In this document: positions 36,651-45,494 of the stretch, piece after piece
Layout of the letters: each line of letters starts with the position of its first letter
Numbering within the stretch: the first letter of the stretch is position 1
Assembly (NCBI GenBank): GCA_023091735.1
Contig: JALKBU010000022.1
Location: 62,001 to 126,000, forward strand
DNA from: Trichomonas tenax
Taxonomy: Eukaryota; Parabasalia; Trichomonadida; Trichomonadidae
Length of the DNA stretch: 64,000 nt
Direction of reading: 5' to 3'
Program-made: the position numbers and the translations under genes
The notes under the pieces: generated by a model
Databases searched by the model: none
Seen by the model: the letters and a program-made list of their open reading frames with translations, nothing else
What the model was told of the DNA's origin: nothing

Positions 36651-37346
36651 TTATTTTTTAAGCAAATAGTAAACGATAAGCAGAGCAAACACAGGTATTA
36701 CAAGAGCGATTCTCCATAAATCGATGAGAATGTCTCCTTTTCCATTAAGAGTTCTCCAATGTGCGTAAATTTTGTCAATTCTCTTTTCCAAGTCTTCGCG
36801 ACTTGACTCATTGCGTATAACAATCGATGACATTTTGCATTTTTCTTCTACAGGCATTTGAGCTTTAATTCTCGATTTTGCTTCTTCTTCAGTGAAATTG
36901 TTTCTTTTCATCAATCTCTCGATTTGAGTCTCCTGACTCGATGCGACAGTGATGACGTCCGAATAAAGCTTCGATTGGAATTTCACCTCGAAATATAAAG
37001 GAATATCGATCAAAACGTATGGTTGGCAGTGGAAGTAATGGTAGAGAATCTGCCTTGTGATTTCTTTGCGAATCAGCGAATGTGTGATTTTATTTAATTT
37101 CATTCTTTGTTTTTCATCGTTGAAAACGATTTGTCCGAGTTTCTTTCTGTCTATAGTTTTGTCTTCGTTAAGTATTTCTTTTCCAAACGCTTTTACAATT
37201 TTTGTATATGCAGGACCGCCTGGAATCTGTTGTTGGTGAGCAATTTTGTCACAGTCAACAATTGGAACGTGGTATTTCTTAGTGAATATGTCGCCGACTG
37301 TCGACTTTCCGCAGGCAATTCCACCTGTGAGAACAATCAACCTCAT
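36651..37346 (-). CDS. coaE: Dephospho-CoA kinase with C-terminal membrane anchor
   Basis: 231 codons from ATG 37346 to TAA. It catalyses the last step of CoA synthesis, ATP-dependent phosphorylation of the 3'-hydroxyl of dephospho-CoA. The P-loop LTGGIACGKSTV is at residues 5-16. IVDCDKIAHQQQ is the DxD acceptor region, YVLIDIPLYFEVKFQSKLYS is the conserved P-L-L-F-E strand, and RNNFTEEEAKSRIKAQMP is the lid/'eeeA..RI.aQ' motif. All are in the usual order. The end, WRIALVIPVFALLIVYYLLKK, is one hydrophobic helix with a basic cap, so the enzyme is probably tail-anchored. The start is fixed by the family N-terminus and a TCATT initiator 13 bp upstream. Confidence 0.92.
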   Translation of the reverse strand: MRLIVLTGGIACGKSTVGDIFTKKYHVPIVDCDKIAHQQQIPGGPAYTKIVKAFGKEILNEDKTIDRKKLGQIVFNDEKQRMKLNKITHSLIRKEITRQILYHYFHCQPYVLIDIPLYFEVKFQSKLYSDVITVASSQETQIERLMKRNNFTEEEAKSRIKAQMPVEEKCKMSSIVIRNESSREDLEKRIDKIYAHWRTLNGKGDILIDLWRIALVIPVFALLIVYYLLKK

Positions 37347-37358
37347 TTCTTCTAAAAT

Positions 37359-37363
37359 AATGA
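37359..37363 (-). promoter_or_regulatory. Initiator (Inr) candidate TCATT
   Basis: Minus-strand GTCATTATTTT lies just upstream of the coaE ATG at 37346 and matches TCA-Y-W. It has the same TCATTATTTT form as at the RAD17-like gene. Confidence 0.45.
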
Positions 37364-37379
37364 CGTTTTTTCTTTTATA

Positions 37380-38020
37380 TATCACTCTCTCATAGACATT
37401 GATTTGATTTATTATGGATAAGTTCCTCTATTTTTGATATATATATGGTTCAATATTTTCATTATGTGTTATTGATATTAAAACACTTTGACATTATTAT
37501 ATCTAAGAACTTCCACATTAATTTATTAACTCATACAGCTTCAATATCAAATATTTAATATCAAATTTATATCAACTCAATGAACCATTTTGCAATAGTT
37601 CAACGAAATGCTCACAAGTATGCAAAGTGATTAATATAATAGTAAGGCTACAAAAGCAAATATATAATTGAAATACAAAATAAATCTTATCTAACTCTAA
37701 ATCATAATAATTTGATATATCTATGTGTTCATAAATCTAATATCAATAGCATTAAACTTGAGCAGCAAAATATATTTTGAAAATATAAATATATCTTAAT
37801 CGGCTATAAATAATAACGATTTGATATGTATTTGCGTTTGCTAAATTAACTCTATGAATGCTAAGGTTCAAAAACAAATGTATAAATGAACATTTTCAAT
37901 ATCAAGGTCAAAAAAATGTGGTGGAAGCCCAAAAACCAAGTTTTCCTTCAACTCACACTATAGAAAGCCCATATCCCAAAGAAAACAGATAAATTCAAAA
38001 AATACGTTAAAAAACATATA
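37380..38020. other. Gene-free interval between divergent genes
   Basis: About 640 bp between the divergent coaE and STPGR genes, with recurrent ATATCAA/TTGATAT words but no coding frame or clear RNA gene. Confidence 0.4.
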
Positions 38021-39439
38021 ATGGCGGCGCTTTGGGGACTTTCAACGGAGAGGGTTTTCTCAAACGTGATAAAAAACACGCCCGAGGACATAGGGCCCGG
38101 GACGTACAACGTTGAGCTGACGATCGGCAACAAAAAGAAGCAGAAAGCACCATTTGGTGCGAAAACTAACAGAAATATATTTGAAAAACCGAAATTCGAG
38201 GCGCCACCGGTCGGAGAATACAACCTTCCGCCTGGAAGCTCACTCAGCATCACTTCAGTCTTTCATTCGCAATCTCCAAGAAAATATTTCAATCCGATAG
38301 ACACGCCTTCTCCTGCACAGTACGGGTCTCTGAACGACTGGTCTCGCAAAGAGCGGAAGAAATACCATCCAAAACCAAAACCAGCGAAGATTCCATTGAC
38401 TGGCTTCGTGGGACAAGCAAACGTCACTGGTTTCGCTCCGAACGAGGAGGGAGAGTGGCAGCCTCTCAAAGTCGCTGTGCAACCAGAGAACACGATCGGT
38501 CCTGGCTCTTATAATCCAAAAATTCAATCCAGGTCTGTGCACACTTCTCCAATCGGCACTTACCAGGACAGGAACTTCTTCATGCAGTCCAGGAACAACA
38601 TTCCCGGCCCAGGCGCTTATTCTCCGCATTTCGTTAGCAAGAAGATGAAAACAACAATTTCGAGAGTTTCTCGTGAAGCGGAAAGGCAGCCAACGCCTTT
38701 CAATGTCGTTCCGCAGAGCGAGTGGGTGAAGGGAAAGACCGAGTCGCCTGCATTCAAGTCCGCCTCCAAGAGGGGAATCTTCGCGGACATCCCGCAGGAC
38801 ACTCCGGGGCCGACAGCGTACGCGCCGCGGATTAAGACATCGCCTGAGATCGAAAGAGGGCCAGTCGACACTTGCTTCGGCTTCAGGCAGAACAGGAACA
38901 CGTTCACCATCAACGACACGCCAGGGCCAGGGCAGTACTCGTCTCAGGTGAACTGGGTGAAGGGCCACAAGTCTGCTTTGTCTCGTTCGAAGTCTCCTGA
39001 CTTCTTCACAGCAACGACGACGCCAGGGCCAGGTGCATACGAGGTTGCCGCTGCCAGCAGGCCGACAACGACGATAGCGAAGTCTTCAGCACCTTTCGCA
39101 TCGAGGACGAAGAGAGAACTGAGAAAGATCGACAGCAATCCGGGACCGGGAGATTATTCGCCTCAGTTCGCTTACGACAACGAGAAGATTCCTCCAATGA
39201 TCAGAGGAACAGAGTACGGAGAGGCGTGGATCGATCCACAGAAGATAGACAACCCGGGACCGGACGCATATCAATCTATAGACAAAGACGAGAGAAGGCC
39301 GCTCACGATACCAACATCGAAGAGATTCAGCGAGAAAAAGGACGAAACGCCGGGCCCTGGTGCATACAACCTCAAACATGGCTCTTTCTACATTCCTTCG
39401 CGAAATTCAAATGTCGTTAACATCACTGATGATTACTAA
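38021..39439 (+). CDS. STPGR (SHIPPO/ODF3, CIMAP-like) repeat protein
   Basis: 472 codons from ATG 38021 to TAA. At least ten STPGR repeats are present with the core PGPGxY: DIGPGTYNVELT, NIPGPGAYSPHF, TPGPTAYAPR, DTPGPGQYSSQV, TTPGPGAYEVAA, NPGPGDYSPQF, NPGPDAYQSID and TPGPGAYNLKHG, spaced about 35-50 residues apart. The intervening sequence is basic and Ser/Phe-rich. SHIPPO/ODF3/CIMAP proteins bind axonemal or cortical microtubules and stabilise them, so a place on the flagella or axostyle is likely. The gene is complete, with codon use similar to the HYDIN-like gene. Confidence 0.9.
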   Translation: MAALWGLSTERVFSNVIKNTPEDIGPGTYNVELTIGNKKKQKAPFGAKTNRNIFEKPKFEAPPVGEYNLPPGSSLSITSVFHSQSPRKYFNPIDTPSPAQYGSLNDWSRKERKKYHPKPKPAKIPLTGFVGQANVTGFAPNEEGEWQPLKVAVQPENTIGPGSYNPKIQSRSVHTSPIGTYQDRNFFMQSRNNIPGPGAYSPHFVSKKMKTTISRVSREAERQPTPFNVVPQSEWVKGKTESPAFKSASKRGIFADIPQDTPGPTAYAPRIKTSPEIERGPVDTCFGFRQNRNTFTINDTPGPGQYSSQVNWVKGHKSALSRSKSPDFFTATTTPGPGAYEVAAASRPTTTIAKSSAPFASRTKRELRKIDSNPGPGDYSPQFAYDNEKIPPMIRGTEYGEAWIDPQKIDNPGPDAYQSIDKDERRPLTIPTSKRFSEKKDETPGPGAYNLKHGSFYIPSRNSNVVNITDDY

Positions 39440-39646
39440 ATTCTTTGTTTTTTTGTTTCTTTTCTTTCATAAAAAATCATTCTTTTTTCTCATCAAAATT
39501 ATTCAACTCTATGACTCTCAATACGATTTTCTATTGTTTTGTTATAATATATTTGATATTTAATGAGAATTTAGAAGACACCAAAAAATTATAATAAAAC
39601 TAAATATATATTCATGTAATAAAATGATTGATATAGTGTTTTGAGT

Positions 39647-39651
39647 TCATT
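39647..39651 (+). promoter_or_regulatory. Initiator (Inr) candidate TCATT
   Basis: GTTCATTTTTGATG places TCATT four bases before the ATG at 39656, matching TCA-Y-W, and supports that ATG rather than the TTG at 39641. Confidence 0.4.
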
Positions 39652-39655
39652 TTTG

Positions 39656-42529
39656 ATGAATGATGAATTGCATAAAAATCTTGTCTTATTATCAAAGCAA
39701 GAGATCGATGACAGTTCTTTGGAAACTATTGATTTCTGCGTAGAATTCGTGCACAGACCGAATTTTTTCGATATCATTAAAGAGTTATTATTCAATGAAG
39801 AAATATCGATCGAATTGTTCATTTTATTGTTAAGACTTTCGTATATTTATATTTTGAAAGAATATGACAAGATACCAGTCGCTGTTCTTGAAGATTTTTC
39901 GACAATAATTATCAAATTGATTCAAACAAGACAAGAAGAATTAAAAGACTTGGAATACCAAGTAAAGAAGACAGCCGTTGACATTTTATCATCAAATTAC
40001 GCAATTTGCTCAATTATTTCATTCGTTTTTTATAAATCTGATATAAGTCTCGATTTTTCTTTCAATTTGCTGAAGAATTTCCAGATAGATTTCGAAGGAA
40101 TCACCGAGTTATACTTCATAAGAATACCAGCTGCGATATTTGAATTAATGATAAAATTAAATTCCAATTTATCACACAATGGATTTAAATATTTAGCGAA
40201 AAAATCACTTAAGCGCCTTGCTCAATTGATAAATCGAGTAACATCGAAAGAAAAAACTTTTCCTTCTTTATTTGGCGAATATTACCAAGAAATCATAGAA
40301 ATAAGCATCAAAATTCAAAACTACTTCAAAGAGTTTGACGTTTCATTTGACTTAATTTTTACAAATACTTTAGCATCACAATTTGAAAATTTCACCGATC
40401 TTCAAATGATGAAAACTATCGTATATTTAGCCAATATGATCATTGGCACGTCGTTTATTACTTCAGAAAACGTTGTTAATAATATATCAAAAATTTTTTC
40501 AGCATATTCATCAAAAATTCTCACTTCAGAAGACAATGATATAATTAAATATTTCGTAGACACCTTAAGCATCTATTTTAAGAATACAAAAGCACCAATT
40601 AACGGTATTTTAAAGGCTAATATGATAACATTTACAAAAGAATGCATAAACGGCAACAAATACATATTTGTCAACAATTTTCTGGGTTTCTGGGCTTTTT
40701 TCAACAAAGAAAGAATCGTTTTTGATTTAATCGCATATATCTTCAAATTCATAGATTTTCCTCAAGAAAATGAACTGATTGATCAAATATTAATGAATAG
40801 AGCTGTTATTTTCTCAGATTTCTTCAATCTATTCTCAAGTTTAACAAATAATTTCGATACAAGAATTTATACTCCAATTCAAAGTCTATTTACACAGCAC
40901 CAACTGAGATATTTCAATGCTGTGAAAAGTGCTCCAAAAGAAATTATTCAATTAGAACAACTTCATTTAACAACTTTTATCAAAATTGCAGCTTTATATT
41001 TAATCAAGCAAAGAACACTTGAAAATATAAATCAGAAATCAATAGTAACGAATATTATCACTATAAACAAGAAAATCATCGAATTTAAAGAAAAAATTAT
41101 TGATCAATCAATTTTGATGTTTTGGATACTCGAATCATGCAAAATGTTGCTAAATTCACACTATATTTCAAAATACAATCTGATTTTAGAACAAAAAACA
41201 AATCTAATTACGAAATACGATTTGATTTTAGATAAAGAAATAAATACAGAATCAAATATTGTCAATGAAGAAGTTTACAACGATTTTGTTACATCACTTT
41301 TCAGAGTTGCAGAGTTTGCATTTGCAAATTTCGAAAATCCAGATATCAAAAAGGTTTCGCTTGAAATATTGATAAAATTAAAAGAAACAGAAGAATTTTC
41401 AGACCTTTCCAACAAATGGTTTGATGTTTCACGCGATTATGTGTTCAATGAATTATTAATTAATGAAACAACAGATTTTTTAGCACATATCTTTGGAAAC
41501 TACATGAAAAAGGCCGAACAAACCACAAATCAGCTATTAGAGCACATTGATAGTTTATTAGACACAAAACAAATCACAAGATTTTTGTTATATTTGATAT
41601 CAACATGCAAATGCGGAAATTTCTATAACCAGTTTATGATTTTTTACAACTGGTTCAAAGGAAAGAAGTTGGATTTCATTTCAAAGATAACAGACACAGA
41701 TTATTTATTTTTGATATTTAAATTATATGAAACGATATTAGAACCGAAGCCAAACAAATTTTTGTTCACAAATGGATCCGATATATTCAGTGTTTATATG
41801 GCAATTTTAGTTTTTTCGAGGAAATATTTTGAATATGGATATGAAATCGAAGATGAAACAATATTAGCGAATTCCATTTCTCTGCTTCTTAAACTCCTTA
41901 AATCTGAACTAGTTGATATCAGAACACTTAAGTTTTATGGGAATGAAGATTTCGATGGTTTTCTTTATTCAATATACGAGAAATTCAATTCATTAAAGTT
42001 CTTCAACAAATTGTCAGAGCAAACGTTAACAGTTTTATACGATTTTATGATATTTATATCAAATGAATCAAATTTGGACTATTTCATTAATAATGCACTT
42101 CCACTCATCAAGCTCATATCAAAACTGATGAGGGTTCTTCTATTGTCGCCAAATATTAATATTTCAATGAAAGGATTGCAAATGTTCAACAATCTCATTA
42201 AAATACCTAATGCAAACAGTATAAATAACATCAAAAAGATGGAAGCAGACGTTTCGAACGAACTGTTATACGGAACTCGATTTAGTATTTCATCTCTTAG
42301 TTATTCAATCTCCTATTTGACAACAGTGAAGAAATCAGACGTTTTCGCACAGAAAATCACAGAAATATCAAACGCAGTACCCGAAACACGCAAAGGAAGT
42401 GTCACCAAAATATTATCACAGTTACAGTCGAAAATCGCTCTAAACACAGAGTGCTCTCTCATTGAAGAACTGACAGAGATTCGGTCTCTTTCAGCGATGT
42501 TTTTCTTAGTTGCGCCCATATCTTTATAA
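39656..42529 (+). CDS. Large helical protein, possibly importin-beta/exportin-like
   Basis: 957 codons from the first in-frame ATG 39656 to TAA, with a TCATT initiator 4 bp upstream. The chain is entirely alpha-helical with repeated amphipathic pairs (for example ELFILLLRLSYIYILKEYD; LSEQTLTVLYDFMIFISNES). There are no membrane segments despite the hydrophobic helices. Length and layout fit importin-beta/exportin or transportin-3-like karyopherins, but I see no diagnostic motif, so this is a guess from architecture. It is AT-richer in codon use than its neighbours. The 3' end abuts a 700-bp gap. Confidence 0.8.
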   Translation: MNDELHKNLVLLSKQEIDDSSLETIDFCVEFVHRPNFFDIIKELLFNEEISIELFILLLRLSYIYILKEYDKIPVAVLEDFSTIIIKLIQTRQEELKDLEYQVKKTAVDILSSNYAICSIISFVFYKSDISLDFSFNLLKNFQIDFEGITELYFIRIPAAIFELMIKLNSNLSHNGFKYLAKKSLKRLAQLINRVTSKEKTFPSLFGEYYQEIIEISIKIQNYFKEFDVSFDLIFTNTLASQFENFTDLQMMKTIVYLANMIIGTSFITSENVVNNISKIFSAYSSKILTSEDNDIIKYFVDTLSIYFKNTKAPINGILKANMITFTKECINGNKYIFVNNFLGFWAFFNKERIVFDLIAYIFKFIDFPQENELIDQILMNRAVIFSDFFNLFSSLTNNFDTRIYTPIQSLFTQHQLRYFNAVKSAPKEIIQLEQLHLTTFIKIAALYLIKQRTLENINQKSIVTNIITINKKIIEFKEKIIDQSILMFWILESCKMLLNSHYISKYNLILEQKTNLITKYDLILDKEINTESNIVNEEVYNDFVTSLFRVAEFAFANFENPDIKKVSLEILIKLKETEEFSDLSNKWFDVSRDYVFNELLINETTDFLAHIFGNYMKKAEQTTNQLLEHIDSLLDTKQITRFLLYLISTCKCGNFYNQFMIFYNWFKGKKLDFISKITDTDYLFLIFKLYETILEPKPNKFLFTNGSDIFSVYMAILVFSRKYFEYGYEIEDETILANSISLLLKLLKSELVDIRTLKFYGNEDFDGFLYSIYEKFNSLKFFNKLSEQTLTVLYDFMIFISNESNLDYFINNALPLIKLISKLMRVLLLSPNINISMKGLQMFNNLIKIPNANSINNIKKMEADVSNELLYGTRFSISSLSYSISYLTTVKKSDVFAQKITEISNAVPETRKGSVTKILSQLQSKIALNTECSLIEELTEIRSLSAMFFLVAPISL

Positions 42530-43231
42530 AATATGTTATGTAAAATATAGAATTTTGTCATGTAAATTTATATCATTTTTTAACCTTTATGGCCACAATA
42601 GAGACCTGTTACTTAAATCATGCAAAGCCTATCATATAGAGAATCATATTCTTTATTTTGCCAAAAAAACTCAAAATTTGACCAATGTTGTATTGTAAAA
42701 AGTGATTTTTATATGATGACATTGCCGTTTAATGCATAAAATTAAATTTGAATAAAAACATCAAAAATTCAAAAAAATATCACCAAAATCATATAGAATG
42801 ATGAATTTTTGACCTTATTTTTCATTAACCGATTGCGTTAAAAATGTTTTCGATTAATTGGTGTTCTTCTCAAATTTGAGCAATCAAATTGAGAGTTCTG
42901 GTCTAACATAGTTCTCCTACTTTATTATTGCAGAGCATAATTTCGCAATGTTGAATTTTATCACAAATATTTTGAAAGAAAAAATTAAACGACCAAACAC
43001 TATAAAAACACAATGTTTATCATTGATCTATTTTTTTCAAATGAAAGTTTGAATTACTTTACAACTATTCAATTAATATAATAAATTTGTAATCTTTCTG
43101 TCATAGCAAATCATTTTTATTATATAAAATTTTGAGAGAGCTGATTCAAAATTCAATTTTGTAATATCCATAAAATCAATACTCAAAACGAAAGCAAATG
43201 ATTTATCACAATTTAATTTTTGAAATAAAAA
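42530..43231. other. Gene-free AT-rich interval
   Basis: About 700 bp with no frame that looks coding and no RNA gene recognised. Confidence 0.5.
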
Positions 43232-43825
43232 ATGTCAGATCGATCGAAAGATGACTTGAAAGATGACTTGCTGTGGTGAGTACACATCGAGGTGCCGCTG
43301 CGGGAATATTGCGACGTGCGGCAAGCTTCTCAAGGGGACATCGAACGACTCCGAGGAGGTTTTGGTGTTGAAGGACCACTCAGTCGCTATCGGCGACCAC
43401 AGCATGACTCACATAGAGAACATCGACGAACTGTTGTGCCAGATACATTGCCTGATATGCAATCCCTCCCTTTACTTGGTCCACACAAGTAAAGGGACAA
43501 CAGGAAGGTTCAAGAAGTCCAGAAGGTGCTCAGATCGAACTCGTCTTCGTACAAGTTGCAGGTGTTGCCGTTCTGTTTCAAGTCTCTGATGGCAAGATCC
43601 CAATCGAAGCCTGATGTTGAGCAAGACCTCTTAGATTACGAGCATAACCATAACGCCGAGGACGCAGATAACTCGGATGATCTCAATGGCAAGGATGAAG
43701 ATGGTTTTGATTTAATGTTATCCAATAATGGACTAATCTTCGTGGTTCGTTGGTTGAGAGTAACATGCTTGCTACAGAAATCTCCGTCTAGTTATTTTAT
43801 ATATTTGTTATATTTTATTTTTTGA
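43232..43825 (+). pseudogene. Cysteine-rich (CxCG/CxxC) protein, Mis18/Yippee-like?, two frameshifts
   Basis: ATG 43232 opens MSDRSKDDLKDDLLW and then meets TGA. Skipping one T at 43275-43277 leads to EYTSRCRCGNIATCGKLLKG, VLKDHSVAIGDHSMTHIENI and ELLCQIHCLICNPSLYLVHT. The frame shifts again at AAAGGG near 43493, where one more G would continue as DNRKVQEVQKVLRSNSSSYK, then an acidic tail (EDADNSDDLNGKDEDGFD). Two cysteine clusters separated by about 60 residues, with a V-x-V/G-D-H pattern between them, resemble the Mis18/Yippee zinc fold used in centromere or ligase adaptors. The coherence across both shifts argues for one gene with two small lesions. The family assignment is weak. Confidence 0.45.
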
Positions 43826-44357
43826 GTTTTAATAATATTGATTTCAATAATTTCTTCCTTTTTTGTTTGTTATTTTCTTTGTCTAAAGTCCATCTTTCAT
43901 TTTATTTTTCCATATTTTTTCTTTACCAAAAGTCTGGCCTGTTAACTTTTGCCCCTCTTAAACATTTCAAATCCAAAAGACCTCGATGTCATTTTAGATA
44001 TTTGATAAGTTTTTAATATATATTCAGCAAAAGTCAATTTTCTCGATGTAAAATAGATTTATGGTTTGCGGAGATGGTAGATTTGGAATAAAATGAGATA
44101 TTTTGAATGTCCAAGAAATTTTTTAAATTAGAAGTGTATCAACTCTGGAGGTCAGAACCAGATCAAACATGTATGGGCAAATATAACATTTACATAATGG
44201 AAATGCTAATATCGCCAATTTTGGCCGCTAAAAACTAAATTTGAGAGTTAAAACACTTCTTTTAAATTGCATAAAAAATTTGCAAAAATCAAAAATTATC
44301 GAAAACACAGATATAGCAGAATGTGAAAAAAAGAATTATGACAAATTAAAACTTGTT
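43826..44357. other. Gene-free AT-rich interval
   Basis: About 530 bp. The frame of the tubby-like gene is open back to 44241 but has no ATG there. Nothing else is recognised. Confidence 0.45.
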
Positions 44358-45494
44358 ATGGATGTAAGAACTCAAATACGCTCTGCTCCGAGTTGTCCTC
44401 CATTGGAGCGAAAATTGAGGACGAGGAACAACAGCGAGGCCCAAGAAATGCAAAAAACAGAAGATATTAAACAAAATCAAAATTATCACGAAGTTAGAAC
44501 GCACAAGATACTGAAAATCGACAGTAGTTGTGAATCAGATGATGAATCCGGTGGCAAATTGATAATTTGCGAAGGAGAATCAATTCAAAATTATTTCAAA
44601 GTCGAAATGCCACGAATTGGATCTCCGGCGCCACAGAGGATTTATGTGAGGAGGCTCACGAGGTCCAGAAACGCAAGTTTTCCAAGTTTTGAAATACCCG
44701 AAATTAAAATTGAAGAGAAACAAAATGAAATCGCTGAAGAGAAACAGAGCAGTGGCACTGTAGACTACGAAAGCAACTCTAATTTGACTCAAAAATCAGA
44801 AAATGATTCAACAAATGAAAATAAAACAGATACAAACGAATCAGACACAGAATCTAGCTCAGTACAAAAGAAAAAAGAAAGCTACGTTAATGAATTCCCG
44901 AAAGAAGATTTAATTACATACAAAATACTAAAACTAAGCAAATTTACCGTAAAAGGTAAACGATATCATTACCAACTCTACTGCGACGACTTTCCGCTGT
45001 ACCACTCGAAGATAATACGCGAAATTCCGGAAGAAATTTTCATATCGAAAGGAATCAACTGCCACTTGTCTGACGACGCCCACGAAGCGATAGTGAAGTG
45101 CAACAGGGTAAAGGAAGTGTTCAGGCTGCGAGAAAACTGGGAATCTTCTGATGAGGCAGTTTTGAAAATTTCTCCGCCTCCAATTCCAAAAGGACTTCGA
45201 ATCTTGAACTTGGATATCTTTGAAGGCGAAAAATCGATGCAGTTGAAGTCACTGCCTCCGAAGCTAAAGAGTTCTGGTTATTGGACGCCTGATCTCGGAA
45301 GTTATTTCGAGGATTATAAAGGAATGGAAAGCGTTAAAAATTGCTCATTGGCGAATATCGAAAATCCGAGAATGAGATATCTCACGTTCATAAGAATCAA
45401 CGACACAGAGGCGGCAATCATTGCGCACAAGAGTATTCCTCAACTCGTCGTTCACATGTTTGGAATGGCCTCTTTCATCTCGAGAGCTTTTTAA
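44358..45494 (+). CDS. Tubby-like C-terminal domain protein
   Basis: 378 codons from the first in-frame ATG 44358 to TAA. The N-terminal half is disordered and acidic/Ser-rich (NLTQKSENDSTNENKTDTNE). From about residue 190 the tubby barrel begins: KFTVKGKRYHYQLYCDDFPL, then NWESSDEAVLKISPP, LRILNLDIFEGE, MESVKNCSLANIENP (tubby 'SVKNFQLV') and LTFIRINDTEAAIIAHKSIP, followed by LVVHMFGMASFISRAF, the buried C-terminal helix equivalent to 'LQAFAIALSSF'. Tubby proteins bind membrane phosphoinositides and, in flagellates, help cargo enter cilia. The stop codon overlaps that of the convergent ATG2-like gene. Confidence 0.7.
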   Translation: MDVRTQIRSAPSCPPLERKLRTRNNSEAQEMQKTEDIKQNQNYHEVRTHKILKIDSSCESDDESGGKLIICEGESIQNYFKVEMPRIGSPAPQRIYVRRLTRSRNASFPSFEIPEIKIEEKQNEIAEEKQSSGTVDYESNSNLTQKSENDSTNENKTDTNESDTESSSVQKKKESYVNEFPKEDLITYKILKLSKFTVKGKRYHYQLYCDDFPLYHSKIIREIPEEIFISKGINCHLSDDAHEAIVKCNRVKEVFRLRENWESSDEAVLKISPPPIPKGLRILNLDIFEGEKSMQLKSLPPKLKSSGYWTPDLGSYFEDYKGMESVKNCSLANIENPRMRYLTFIRINDTEAAIIAHKSIPQLVVHMFGMASFISRAF

